The position numbers and the translations under genes were made by a program. DNA of 64,000 bases. It comes from Cytophagia bacterium. GTDB taxonomy: Bacteria > Bacteroidota > Bacteroidia > Cytophagales > Spirosomataceae. The notes under the pieces were generated by a model. It ran no database searches, was not told the DNA's origin, and saw only the letters and a list, made by a program, of their open reading frames with translations. The stretch's first letter is position 1. Each line of letters opens with the position of its first letter. Shown one piece after another: positions 50,481 to 57,657 of the stretch. The stretch lies in contig REAB01000050.1 of assembly GCA_004293645.1 (NCBI GenBank), positions 1 to 64,000 on the forward strand. The letters are read 5' to 3'.

Positions 50481-51005
50481 TTACCACCCAAAATATCCCT
50501 GCGGCTTTACGCCTTTGTCGCGCAGGTACATGATGCACTGGCCTCGGTGGTGGATGATGTGATTTTCCATGGCATAAAACAGCCGCCACATCGGAATTTC
50601 ACCGCCCGTAAAGCCCGTTTTTTCGTAGAGTTTGGCTTCGGGAAGTTCGGCAATGTTTTTTTTGACAAAGGCATACATGGCCTTTACTTCTTTGATAAGC
50701 TGCTCTTTGGGCATTTGCACGGGCAATTTGCGGCCTTCGTTGGGGTTTTTTACACCCGTACGCCCCGAAATTTGGTTGAGCGTAAAGACCACACAATGCC
50801 GAAACTGCTCCGTAAAAGTCATCACCGAGTCCACAGTTTTGTAGGTGTAATGTTCGGCGGGCATTTGCTCGCAGATGGCCAGCGTATATTTTTCTGACAT
50901 TTCGTAAGCCTCAATCAACTCTTGGCGTAGTTCGGCAGTACGGTTTTGAGCGTAGGCATATTGGCCAAAAAATAAAACAAAAACAAGCGATAGTTTTTTT
51001 ATAAT
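50481..51005 (-). CDS. Exported DinB-family protein with no canonical start codon
   Basis: A 174-residue four-helix DinB/YfiT-like protein. The conserved histidines of the metal site are in MTFTEQFRHCVVF and ENHIIHHRGQ. Between the upstream stop (51015-51017) and the TTG at 50918 the frame encodes an obvious signal peptide, IKKLSLVFVLFFGQYAYAQNRTAELRQEL. No ATG, GTG or TTG precedes it; the only candidates are ATT (51005-51003) or ATA. I annotate from the ATT. The alternative TTG at 50918 would give a 145-residue protein without signal. The upstream methyltransferase is in the same frame and ends 9 bp earlier, so coupled re-initiation is plausible. Confidence 0.75.
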   Translation of the reverse strand: MIKKLSLVFVLFFGQYAYAQNRTAELRQELIEAYEMSEKYTLAICEQMPAEHYTYKTVDSVMTFTEQFRHCVVFTLNQISGRTGVKNPNEGRKLPVQMPKEQLIKEVKAMYAFVKKNIAELPEAKLYEKTGFTGGEIPMWRLFYAMENHIIHHRGQCIMYLRDKGVKPQGYFGW

Positions 51006-51014
51006 ATATTGGTT

Positions 51015-51755
51015 TTAAGTGTTTTCTAATACAAAAATCATTCTGGGAGAGGTCGATAGCTCAAAGGGTTGGAGGTGATAATCGCCCCAAAGTTGGCTGA
51101 TTTTTAATTGATTTTGTTCAAAGTAAGCCTCAAATTCTTCTCTCGAAATGAGCTTTACTTTTTCGTAAAAAAGGTGCGATTTGCCTTCTACTTCAAAGGC
51201 GATTTCCTTCACAACCCACTGGTCTTCTACGTAGCGTTTAATCTGAAAAGTGATGCCCCCCGTGCGTTTGATTTCTTCGGCCACAAGTTGCTGACGCACC
51301 TGCTCAGGGTTTAGAAAATCAATAACAACACGGCCTTCGGGTTTGAGGGCAGCTTTCATGGCTTGCAACGCCCGTAAGTCGTCGGCAGGGTCGTCAAAAT
51401 ACCCAAAACTGGTAAATAAATTGAGTACGGCATCAAATTTTTGGAGCGCATACACTTGCCGCATATCGTGTACGGCAAAATGCAGCGTTGGATTGGCAAA
51501 ACGTTGGGCAAAGCGAATATTCTGCGGCGAAAGGTCGAGGCCCGTAACGTCAAAGCCTTTTTGGTTGAGATAAATGGCATGCCGACCACGGCCACAGCAC
51601 AAATCAAGCAGGGTGGCATTGGCACAAAAAGAGAGCTTATCGGCCAGATTATCAATCAGTTGATGGGCTTCTTTATTGTCGCGGTTTTGGTACAAAATGT
51701 GGTAATACGGACTGTCAAACCACTCCCCAAACCACTCTTTACGGGGTTTTGTCAT
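51015..51755 (-). CDS. Class I SAM-dependent methyltransferase
   Basis: A 246-residue methyltransferase: motif I ATLLDLCCGRGRHAIYLNQKGFDVTGLDLSPQ (residues about 38-69), motif IV FDAVLNLFTSFGYF, and GRVVIDFLNPEQVRQQL. The C-terminal beta-strand-rich region (FQIKRYVEDQWVVKEIAFEVEGKSHLFYEKVKL) is shared with the Methyltransf_25 type proteins found near small-molecule enzymes. Target unknown. It starts 6 bp downstream of the COG0523 GTPase stop and precedes the DinB gene by 9 bp in the same frame; all belong to the dcd-led run. Confidence 0.88.
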   Translation of the reverse strand: MTKPRKEWFGEWFDSPYYHILYQNRDNKEAHQLIDNLADKLSFCANATLLDLCCGRGRHAIYLNQKGFDVTGLDLSPQNIRFAQRFANPTLHFAVHDMRQVYALQKFDAVLNLFTSFGYFDDPADDLRALQAMKAALKPEGRVVIDFLNPEQVRQQLVAEEIKRTGGITFQIKRYVEDQWVVKEIAFEVEGKSHLFYEKVKLISREEFEAYFEQNQLKISQLWGDYHLQPFELSTSPRMIFVLENT

Positions 51756-51761
51756 TGGGGG

Positions 51762-52772
51762 CTACGCGGTTATGGGCTTGCTCAAACACTGCCGCAACAT
51801 TTTTTCAAAACCTGCGGGTTTGAGCAATTTGCCAATAAAGACAATGCGGCTTATTTTTGGCTCATTTGGCTCCCATTCTCGGCCTGGTTCGATGGCCAAA
51901 CTCTTGCCCACCGACTGCACGATGAGCTTTTTGGAATGTTCGTTGCTATACACAATGCCCTTGACCCGATACACATCTTTGGCCTGAAAAAGCAAAAAGA
52001 CTGTTAAGTGGTGGTTCAATTCGCGCAAATCGAATGGCTCATCAAACCGAAAACTCAACGATACGATGTCGCCGTGGGCATGGTGGTCGTGCTTGTGGTC
52101 ATGGTCGTGTGCGCAAGTGTGGTCGTGTGAGCAGGTGTGGGCTTTGGCTTCTTTTTTGGGTTCATTTTTAAAATCTTGGTCGCGTTCGAGCGCGAAAATT
52201 TCGTCAATGGGATAGGCGTTTTTATGGCCTATCAAAATTTTGGCAAAAGGATTCAAACCTTCGAGTATGGTTTTGATTTGCTGCACATAATCGGGCGCAA
52301 CATTATCGGTTTTGTTGATAAGAATCACGTCGCTAAACGAGATTTGTTTGATGGCCTCGGTGGTGTCGCGCAGTTGGTCTTCTACGAGTTCGGCATCAAC
52401 AAGGCACACCACGCGTTTCAAATCAAAGGTTTTGGCAATGCTTGGGTCGCTCATAAACGGAACAGCCACACCAGCAGGGTCGGCAATGCCCGTGGTCTCA
52501 ATAATCAACTCATCGAAAGTATCGCGTTTGTCGTAGAGTTCGTTGAGCAGGTCGTAGAGATTGTCGTTGAGGGTACAGCACAAACAGCCGTTGTTCAACG
52601 AAAAAAGGTCATCGTCGGCTTTGATAATCAGCTCACTGTCAATGTCTTCTTCGCCAAATTCGTTTTCAATAATGGCAAATCGGGTACTGCTTTTTTGTTT
52701 CAGGGCAGCATTCAAAAACGTCGTTTTTCCTGCGCCCAAAAAACCCGTTAAAAGGGTTACTTGTTTTGACAT
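51762..52772 (-). CDS. COG0523 (CobW/ZNG-type) metallochaperone GTPase
   Basis: A 336-residue G3E GTPase. P-loop LLTGFLGAGKTTFLN (residues 8-21), zinc-binding CxCC at C63-L-C65-C66 (NNGCLCCTL), Walker B region ELIIETTGIADPAG, and the guanine motif NKTD (153-156). A His-rich metal-binding stretch (residues about 212-233, HTCSHDHTCAHDHDHKHDHH) precedes the CobW C-terminal domain. Members deliver Zn2+ under zinc limitation (ZigA, YciC, ZNG1). The Fur-family gene three places upstream and the hisI-like gene directly upstream (9 bp) point to zinc homeostasis. Confidence 0.93.
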   Translation of the reverse strand: MSKQVTLLTGFLGAGKTTFLNAALKQKSSTRFAIIENEFGEEDIDSELIIKADDDLFSLNNGCLCCTLNDNLYDLLNELYDKRDTFDELIIETTGIADPAGVAVPFMSDPSIAKTFDLKRVVCLVDAELVEDQLRDTTEAIKQISFSDVILINKTDNVAPDYVQQIKTILEGLNPFAKILIGHKNAYPIDEIFALERDQDFKNEPKKEAKAHTCSHDHTCAHDHDHKHDHHAHGDIVSLSFRFDEPFDLRELNHHLTVFLLFQAKDVYRVKGIVYSNEHSKKLIVQSVGKSLAIEPGREWEPNEPKISRIVFIGKLLKPAGFEKMLRQCLSKPITA

Positions 52773-52780
52773 GGTGTGGA

Positions 52781-53206
52781 TTATTTAGTAGATGCTAAAA
52801 ATAACAGTTCGGTTTTGTTGGGGTTTAACTTTCGGTAAAAACACGCTTTGCGGTGCCGTCCGTCAGGGTCAAAGGTATGACAAACGCCCTCGCCAAGCAA
52901 GGTAACACGATACACAAGCGCGTCTTGGTCGCAGTCCACCAAGATTTCGTCCACCCGCAAAAAATCGCCCGAAGTCTCTCCTTTCGTCCAAAGTTGTTGG
53001 CGCGAAGTGCTGAAAAATGTGGCCATACCGCTCCGAATAGTCTCCTCAAAAGCCGCTTCACTAACCGATGCCAGCATCAAAATTTGCCCTGTGCTGCTCT
53101 CTTGCACAGCCACGGGCAGCAAGCCCCCGCGTTTTTCAAATTGCAAGTGCAGTTGGGTGGACTCTTCGAGTACTTCGATGCTTATTTGTTCAAAATCGGT
53201 GTTCAT
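52781..53206 (-). CDS. Phosphoribosyl-AMP cyclohydrolase (HisI)-like protein, divergent paralogue
   Basis: A 141-residue HisI-fold protein with the zinc cysteines C92, C109 and C122 (DCDQDALVYRV; GEGVCHTF; KACFYRKL) and the typical LWTKGETSGDFLRV. In standard HisI the second and third cysteines are separated by six residues; here there are twelve, from an insert (FDPDGRHRK). It lies beside a COG0523 GTPase and a Fur-family gene rather than with his genes, which suggests a stand-by paralogue used in zinc stress rather than the main histidine enzyme. Its ATG overlaps the yidD stop by 4 bp. Confidence 0.85.
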   Translation of the reverse strand: MNTDFEQISIEVLEESTQLHLQFEKRGGLLPVAVQESSTGQILMLASVSEAAFEETIRSGMATFFSTSRQQLWTKGETSGDFLRVDEILVDCDQDALVYRVTLLGEGVCHTFDPDGRHRKACFYRKLNPNKTELLFLASTK

Positions 53207-53442
53207 TTATCATTGCGTTTTGGTATTGGGTCGTGGCCGTGGCCGCCCCAGGGATGGCAAGTTGAGAGGCGTTTTAAGCCCAGCCATGTGCCTTTAAACG
53301 GCCCCCACTCTTTGATGGCTTCTACCATGTACTGCGAGCAGGTGGGTGTGTAGCGGCACGAGTTGGGCAAATAAGGCGACAGCACGGCCTGATAAAGCCG
53401 CACAAATCCAATCAATATACTCGTTATCAGTTGTTTAAGCAT
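53203..53442 (-). CDS. yidD: Membrane protein insertion efficiency factor YidD
   Basis: A 79-residue YidD family protein: VRLYQAVLSPYLPNSCRYTPTCSQYMVEAIKEWGPFKGTWLGLKRLSTCHPWGGHGHDPIP. The conserved CRYxPTCSxY and CHPWGGxGxDPVP motifs are complete. YidD assists YidC-dependent insertion of inner-membrane proteins. It usually neighbours rnpA and yidC; here it sits between a Fur-family gene (29 bp upstream) and the hisI-like gene, which it overlaps by 4 bp. Confidence 0.95.
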   Translation of the reverse strand: MLKQLITSILIGFVRLYQAVLSPYLPNSCRYTPTCSQYMVEAIKEWGPFKGTWLGLKRLSTCHPWGGHGHDPIPKRNDK

Positions 53443-53471
53443 GAATACTTGGCATTTTGTTTAGACAACAT

Positions 53472-53879
53472 TTATGGCTTATTTTCATTACAAACAGCGC
53501 AAGTACCCGTAATAAGCACGTTATGGTTTTGCAAAACATATCCTTGAGGTAAGGCAACGGGCAAAACAATGCTATTCTCAATGGCCTCAATATGCCCACA
53601 ATCGGTGCATTTGAAATGGGCATTTTCAGCTTTTTTTTCACCACGACACAGCAGAAAGCGTTGGCCTCTTTCGTCCAATATCTTGGTAACCAATCCTACT
53701 TCTATCAAAGTCAGCAAGGTACGATAAACCGTTACACGATCGGCTTCGAGCGTCAATTTTTGCTCAATTTCGTGTTGCGAAAGTGCGTAAGCGTGATTCA
53801 TCAAGATTTCGACTATCTGCCTGCGGGCGGGCGTAAGACGCAACCCGTGCTGTTTTAGAGATTCATCAACTGTATCCAT
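53472..53879 (-). CDS. Fur-family repressor (Zur candidate)
   Basis: A 135-residue metalloregulator. Winged helix: HGLRLTPARRQIVEILMNHAYALSQHEIEQKL, then DRVTVYRTLLTLIEVGLVTKI. The C-terminal half has two CxxC pairs, C91/C94 (KCTDCGH) and C127/C130 (CAVC), the structural zinc site. Subtype cannot be read from sequence alone; the operon content (COG0523 GTPase, hisI-like) and operator sharing with a TonB receptor make a zinc regulator likely. I start at ATG 53879 (MDTVDESLKQHG); the frame extends to 54059 inside dcd. Overlaps the dcd 3' end by 14 bp. Confidence 0.88.
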   Translation of the reverse strand: MDTVDESLKQHGLRLTPARRQIVEILMNHAYALSQHEIEQKLTLEADRVTVYRTLLTLIEVGLVTKILDERGQRFLLCRGEKKAENAHFKCTDCGHIEAIENSIVLPVALPQGYVLQNHNVLITGTCAVCNENKP

Positions 53880-54399
53880 CTTTTTGAAAGTCTTTGAATA
53901 ATAAACTTGGTTGAATGCCTTCGTTGTGCTGGTATTTTCCGCTTCGATAAGGCACATAATCGCCTTCGAGCGTGTGGTAATAAATCTGGCAAATATCCAC
54001 GCCCGCATAAATCTTGATGGGCTGCACGCAAAACAGTTCGAGGGTCCAGAAGCCCGCAAAACTCACGTCGCCAAAACCCGCCGTTACGTGTACAAACAAC
54101 CCCAGTCGCCCTACCGACGAGCGGCCTTCGAGCATTGGCACGAGGTTTTCGGTGCGGGTATGTTCTACGGTTCGGCCTAAGTACAGGCGATTGGGTTCCA
54201 TCAAAAAGCCTTCTGGTGGAATAACAACACGCCGCGCTTTGTTTTCCTGCTTCATGTCCAACAAGTGGTCATTATAAATCAACAACTCGTTGTGCAACCG
54301 CAAGTTATAGCTGTTGGGATTGATTCGATTTTCGTCGAATGGTTCGATAAAAATATCTTTCCCGTGTCGTTTTTTAATTTCTAAACCTGATAGTATCAT
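53866..54399 (-). CDS. dcd: dCTP deaminase
   Basis: A 177-residue enzyme that deaminates dCTP to dUTP for thymidylate synthesis. Family motifs: NRINPNSYNLRLHNELLIY, AEHT-like GRTVEHTRTENLVPMLEGRSSVGRLGLFVHVTAGFGDVSFAGFWTLEL with the catalytic Glu, and CQIYYHTLEG near the C-terminus. Full length for the family. First gene of the seven-gene run, preceded by an operator-like palindrome 7 bp upstream of the start. Confidence 0.94.
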   Translation of the reverse strand: MILSGLEIKKRHGKDIFIEPFDENRINPNSYNLRLHNELLIYNDHLLDMKQENKARRVVIPPEGFLMEPNRLYLGRTVEHTRTENLVPMLEGRSSVGRLGLFVHVTAGFGDVSFAGFWTLELFCVQPIKIYAGVDICQIYYHTLEGDYVPYRSGKYQHNEGIQPSLLFKDFQKDGYS

Positions 54400-54405
54400 T
54401 TTTCG

Positions 54406-54420
54406 TGCAACAATGTTGCA
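54406..54420. promoter_or_regulatory. Zur-like operator 1 (TGCAAC-AAT-GTTGCA)
   Basis: A perfect 6-bp-arm palindrome 7 bp upstream of dcd. On the minus strand it directly follows and overlaps a TAAATTTG -7 box, so a bound repressor would block the dcd-Fur operon. One base differs from the site at 63478-63492. Confidence 0.7.
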
Positions 54421-54455
54421 AATTTAAACAAAGATTTTAGTTTTATCGCTACTTT

Positions 54456-54470
54456 TGCATCAACGTTGCA
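54456..54470. promoter_or_regulatory. Zur-like operator 2 (TGCATC-AAC-GTTGCA)
   Basis: The same palindrome with 5 of 6 arm pairs. It overlaps the 3' end of a plus-strand TACTTTTG -7 box (54450-54457), the mirror image of the arrangement at operator 1. The promoter points into a gene-free region. Confidence 0.55.
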
Positions 54471-54742
54471 AATAACCCATTTTCAATTTATGCTACCTTT
54501 CTAAAACCTACGGAGAGCAAACCGCCAACGCGTAGTCGGCGAAGGGATGCGGCAAAAGTGGGTATCGCCATTGATCTGGGCTACTGTTATTTTTAGGAGT
54601 TATACTTTTTCGCTTCTTGGTTATCATTTGTTTTGAGTTGTTTGGGTAATGCTATTTTTGGTAGCACGAAGATAGATTGCACTCTTTCAAAAAGGTTAAA
54701 TAGCTCATTTTGAAGAATTTAAGTTTAGGTCGGCGAAAATAA
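54471..54742. other. Gene-free region downstream of the second operator
   Basis: About 270 bp without a recognisable protein gene. A 29-codon frame (54547-54636) is the longest candidate after the plus-strand promoter. The segment GGAGAGCAAACCGCCA near 54512 is echoed (GGAGAGCAAACTCGCCA) in the loop of the hairpin at 54743-54810. It could encode a small RNA. Confidence 0.4.
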
Positions 54743-54810
54743 TAAGAGGTAAAACTTTTTTAGAACAAGGAGAGCAAACTCGCCATCTTCTAAAAAAATT
54801 TTACCTCTTA
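54743..54810 (-). terminator. Long hairpin, probable terminator of the TonB receptor gene
   Basis: Arms of 23 nt at 54743-54765 and 54788-54810 pair with a single mismatch, loop 22 nt. On the minus strand it lies 45 bp past the receptor stop and is followed by TTATTATTTT, which fits a terminator. Confidence 0.65.
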
Positions 54811-54854
54811 CCAAATACCTAAGTTGTATTTATTTCTTGAACTTAAGGTCTAAT

Positions 54855-57560
54855 TTAGAATCTTACGTTCAATGTAGCATTGAGCATTGTACCCAACTGA
54901 CTGAACTGAGAACCGTCGTAAGTAACATTTGAGTAGCGACCGTTGAAGGTAATCAAGTTGTACTGCTCAAAGTATTTTGCCGATGGAACGTTATTGTTGG
55001 CATCATAGCGGGTTTTGGTCCCTGTTTTGAGGTCAATAAAATCCCATTTGGGCATTACATTGAGTAAGTTATTGACATTAAAGCTCAACGTTGCCATCTT
55101 TGTTACGGGAATACTAACGGCCAAGTCGGTTACTAAACCAGGCGTAAACTCTGTATCAGTATTATCGTCCAAACCATTTTGATGGAAGCGAGTTGGCCCA
55201 AATAAGGTATTATTCAAGCTAAAACTGATTTTTTTGATGGTGTAATCAAAGCCCAAAATAACTTTGTATTGGGGGCGTGAAGAAAATAACAACGCATCTT
55301 GGGTACGGTCAAAGACGGATTTTCCGGCATCGGCAATCAACTTGGGGTTGTTGATAGAGTTGTACTTGTTTTCGATGGTGTAGTTACCAGCCAAATTGAT
55401 ATTCAACTTGTTACCACCCAACATAACATTACGTTGCGAAACGACAAAGTCAATTCCCGAAGTAGTTGTATTCAAGGCATTTGAGAAGAAACTCACCGCC
55501 ACTATACCGTTGCTTTTCAAGATATTATCCAACGGGGTTGTTCCACTTACTGTGCCAGTAATCTCCGACCCCAACACAATCCGGTCTTTTACTTGGATGT
55601 TGTAGTAGTCGAGCGTAATGCTCAAATTTTTGTTTGGATTCAAGCCAATTCCTAACGTAAAGTTTGTTGATTTTTCGGGAGTCAATTTTGGTACACCCAA
55701 CGCAAATGCTTGTGGACTTACGTTGTTTACGATGCCCTTGGTTTGAATACCTTGCCCTGGAACAAAGCTTGCTTGCGCCAATTGCTGGTAGATTTGGTGC
55801 AACAATGGCGCACGAAAACCCGTTGAAAACGAAGCACGAAGCGTTATTTTATCGTCATTAAATTTATAGCGACTACTTACTTTAAAAACCGTGGCATTGC
55901 CAAAGTCGCTGTATTGCTCAGTACGGAGCGTACCGTTTAACAAGAAATCAGGGGTAACATCAAACCCTAAATCTACATAACCACCAAAGTTGAAACGAGT
56001 AAAAGTCCCCGCATTATTGGGTGTAGTACCCGGGAATGAATCGGCTCCACCTCTAACATAAGAGGCGGTGTCTCCTTCAAACACACTAAAAGTCTCTGCG
56101 CGAAACTCCGAACCAAAAGCGAAAGTTACTTTATCGCTCAATAGCTTAGATACGTCGATATTTCCTACATTGTGATGAAACTCATAGCCGCCAGGTCTGA
56201 AATAAGTAGGCGAGTTTTTGCCTAAGCCACGGTTACGTGAGTTGGATACTGTGTAAATTTGCTTGTTGTTACCTGTGGTGAAACTAAGGTCGGTTTTCCA
56301 GCCATTTTTTTCGCTACGAATACCAACTGTACCGTTATAGTCGTTCAAATCGCCCTGAAAATTAGGCACATAGCCCACATAAGGCTGCCCTGCTGGTGTG
56401 AGTAGGCCATCGTCTGTTGTACGCCAGTAGGGTGTACGATAATTGGCAAAGCTGTTTACTTTTTTATAGACATAAGCGGCATTGTAATAAAACTCCGAAT
56501 TTTCGCCAAGTGGAATACCTCCGTTGATGGCAAACTTAGCCGCCGTGTTTTCGGGCTGGCCGTTTATGTTGCCTGCATCGGGATATTTGGCCAAAAATGA
56601 CTTTACAGCACTCAGGGGGGCACCAAATCCTAAGTCGCCGTCGGCTTCGGCTTCGGCACTTACTTTTCCTGGGCGGTTTGCCAATGCCGTGCGGCTAAAA
56701 TCAATGGTGTAGTTGATGTAGCCTTTTCCAAAATTAGCCCCATTGTTTACCGCAAATCCTATGTGTCCTCCGTCGCCTTTGCCAGTTATGCCTGTTATGA
56801 TATTGGCCGAGCCATAGTCATATTTGTCTTTTAAAATGATGTTCATTACTCCCGCAATGGCATCAGAACCATATTGTGCGGAAGCACCATCGCGCAAAAT
56901 TTCGACGCGCTTTATGGCTTGCTGTGGAATGGCTGAAATATCCGCCCCACTTTCTCCACGGCCAGGTGAAGTTTGAATATACATCAAGGCCGACGTGTTT
57001 TTTCGCTTTCCGTTAATGAGAATCAAGGTACGGCTCGGCCCCATGTTACGAATTTCATAAGGGTCTAAAAGCGAACTCGCGTCGTTTACGGGCGTATTGA
57101 CCGTATTGAAAGAAGGTACGCGGTATTGCAACGCCTTGTCGAAGGTTGTTTGACCCGTACTCACCAAATCTTGTGCAGACAAAATATCCACAGGAACGGG
57201 CGAATCGGTCAAGGTACGTCTTGAAGTACGACTACCTACCGACACAACTATCTCATCTAAGGTGGTAGCAGAAACTTCAAGAATTACATTTTCGGTTACA
57301 TCGCCGTTGTCAATAACGATGGTTTTGGTAAGGGTTTTGTAACCGATAGACGAGTAATTGATTTGGTAAGTTCCTTTTGCCAAAGACAACGAGTACTCAC
57401 CATTGGCATTAGTAACAGTACCAGTAGTAGAACTGGCTACAGCAATAGATGCCCCAGGCACGCCGCCGTTGGCATCTTGAACTTTTCCTTTGAGGGAGAA
57501 CTGTGCCCAAGCGAAGTTAGCATACAGGCAAACAAGAATTAAAGTAAAAATTTTTTTCAT
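54855..57560 (-). CDS. TonB-dependent outer-membrane receptor
   Basis: A 901-residue receptor. Signal peptide MKKIFTLILVCLYANFAWAQ; carboxypeptidase-regulatory-like domain at residues about 22-95 (GKVQDANGGVPGASIAVASSTTGTVTNANGEYSLSLAKG); plug domain at about 105-235 (IRNMGPSRTLILINGKRKNTSAL; AIKRVEILRDGASAQYGSDAIAGVMNIIL); then a 22-stranded barrel ending in aromatic GTMLNATLNVRF. The plug motif and QQAIKRVEIL resemble vitamin or siderophore receptors more than SusC; no SusD follows. Ligand unknown. A second ATG two codons upstream (57566) is an equal start. The ceramidase-like gene lies 98 bp upstream on the same strand. Confidence 0.94.
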   Translation of the reverse strand: MKKIFTLILVCLYANFAWAQFSLKGKVQDANGGVPGASIAVASSTTGTVTNANGEYSLSLAKGTYQINYSSIGYKTLTKTIVIDNGDVTENVILEVSATTLDEIVVSVGSRTSRRTLTDSPVPVDILSAQDLVSTGQTTFDKALQYRVPSFNTVNTPVNDASSLLDPYEIRNMGPSRTLILINGKRKNTSALMYIQTSPGRGESGADISAIPQQAIKRVEILRDGASAQYGSDAIAGVMNIILKDKYDYGSANIITGITGKGDGGHIGFAVNNGANFGKGYINYTIDFSRTALANRPGKVSAEAEADGDLGFGAPLSAVKSFLAKYPDAGNINGQPENTAAKFAINGGIPLGENSEFYYNAAYVYKKVNSFANYRTPYWRTTDDGLLTPAGQPYVGYVPNFQGDLNDYNGTVGIRSEKNGWKTDLSFTTGNNKQIYTVSNSRNRGLGKNSPTYFRPGGYEFHHNVGNIDVSKLLSDKVTFAFGSEFRAETFSVFEGDTASYVRGGADSFPGTTPNNAGTFTRFNFGGYVDLGFDVTPDFLLNGTLRTEQYSDFGNATVFKVSSRYKFNDDKITLRASFSTGFRAPLLHQIYQQLAQASFVPGQGIQTKGIVNNVSPQAFALGVPKLTPEKSTNFTLGIGLNPNKNLSITLDYYNIQVKDRIVLGSEITGTVSGTTPLDNILKSNGIVAVSFFSNALNTTTSGIDFVVSQRNVMLGGNKLNINLAGNYTIENKYNSINNPKLIADAGKSVFDRTQDALLFSSRPQYKVILGFDYTIKKISFSLNNTLFGPTRFHQNGLDDNTDTEFTPGLVTDLAVSIPVTKMATLSFNVNNLLNVMPKWDFIDLKTGTKTRYDANNNVPSAKYFEQYNLITFNGRYSNVTYDGSQFSQLGTMLNATLNVRF

Positions 57561-57657
57561 TAACATAGGTTGGTTTGATAATTAGTAAATTATTGAATTA
57601 CAAAAAACGCTCGCAATATACAACAAACTAAATGAAAAAAGATAAGTATTTGGCCAA

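Noticed and set aside
54547-54636. 29-codon plus-strand frame downstream of the second operator
   Set aside because: No start context or homology evident; kept only as a note in the regulatory finding.
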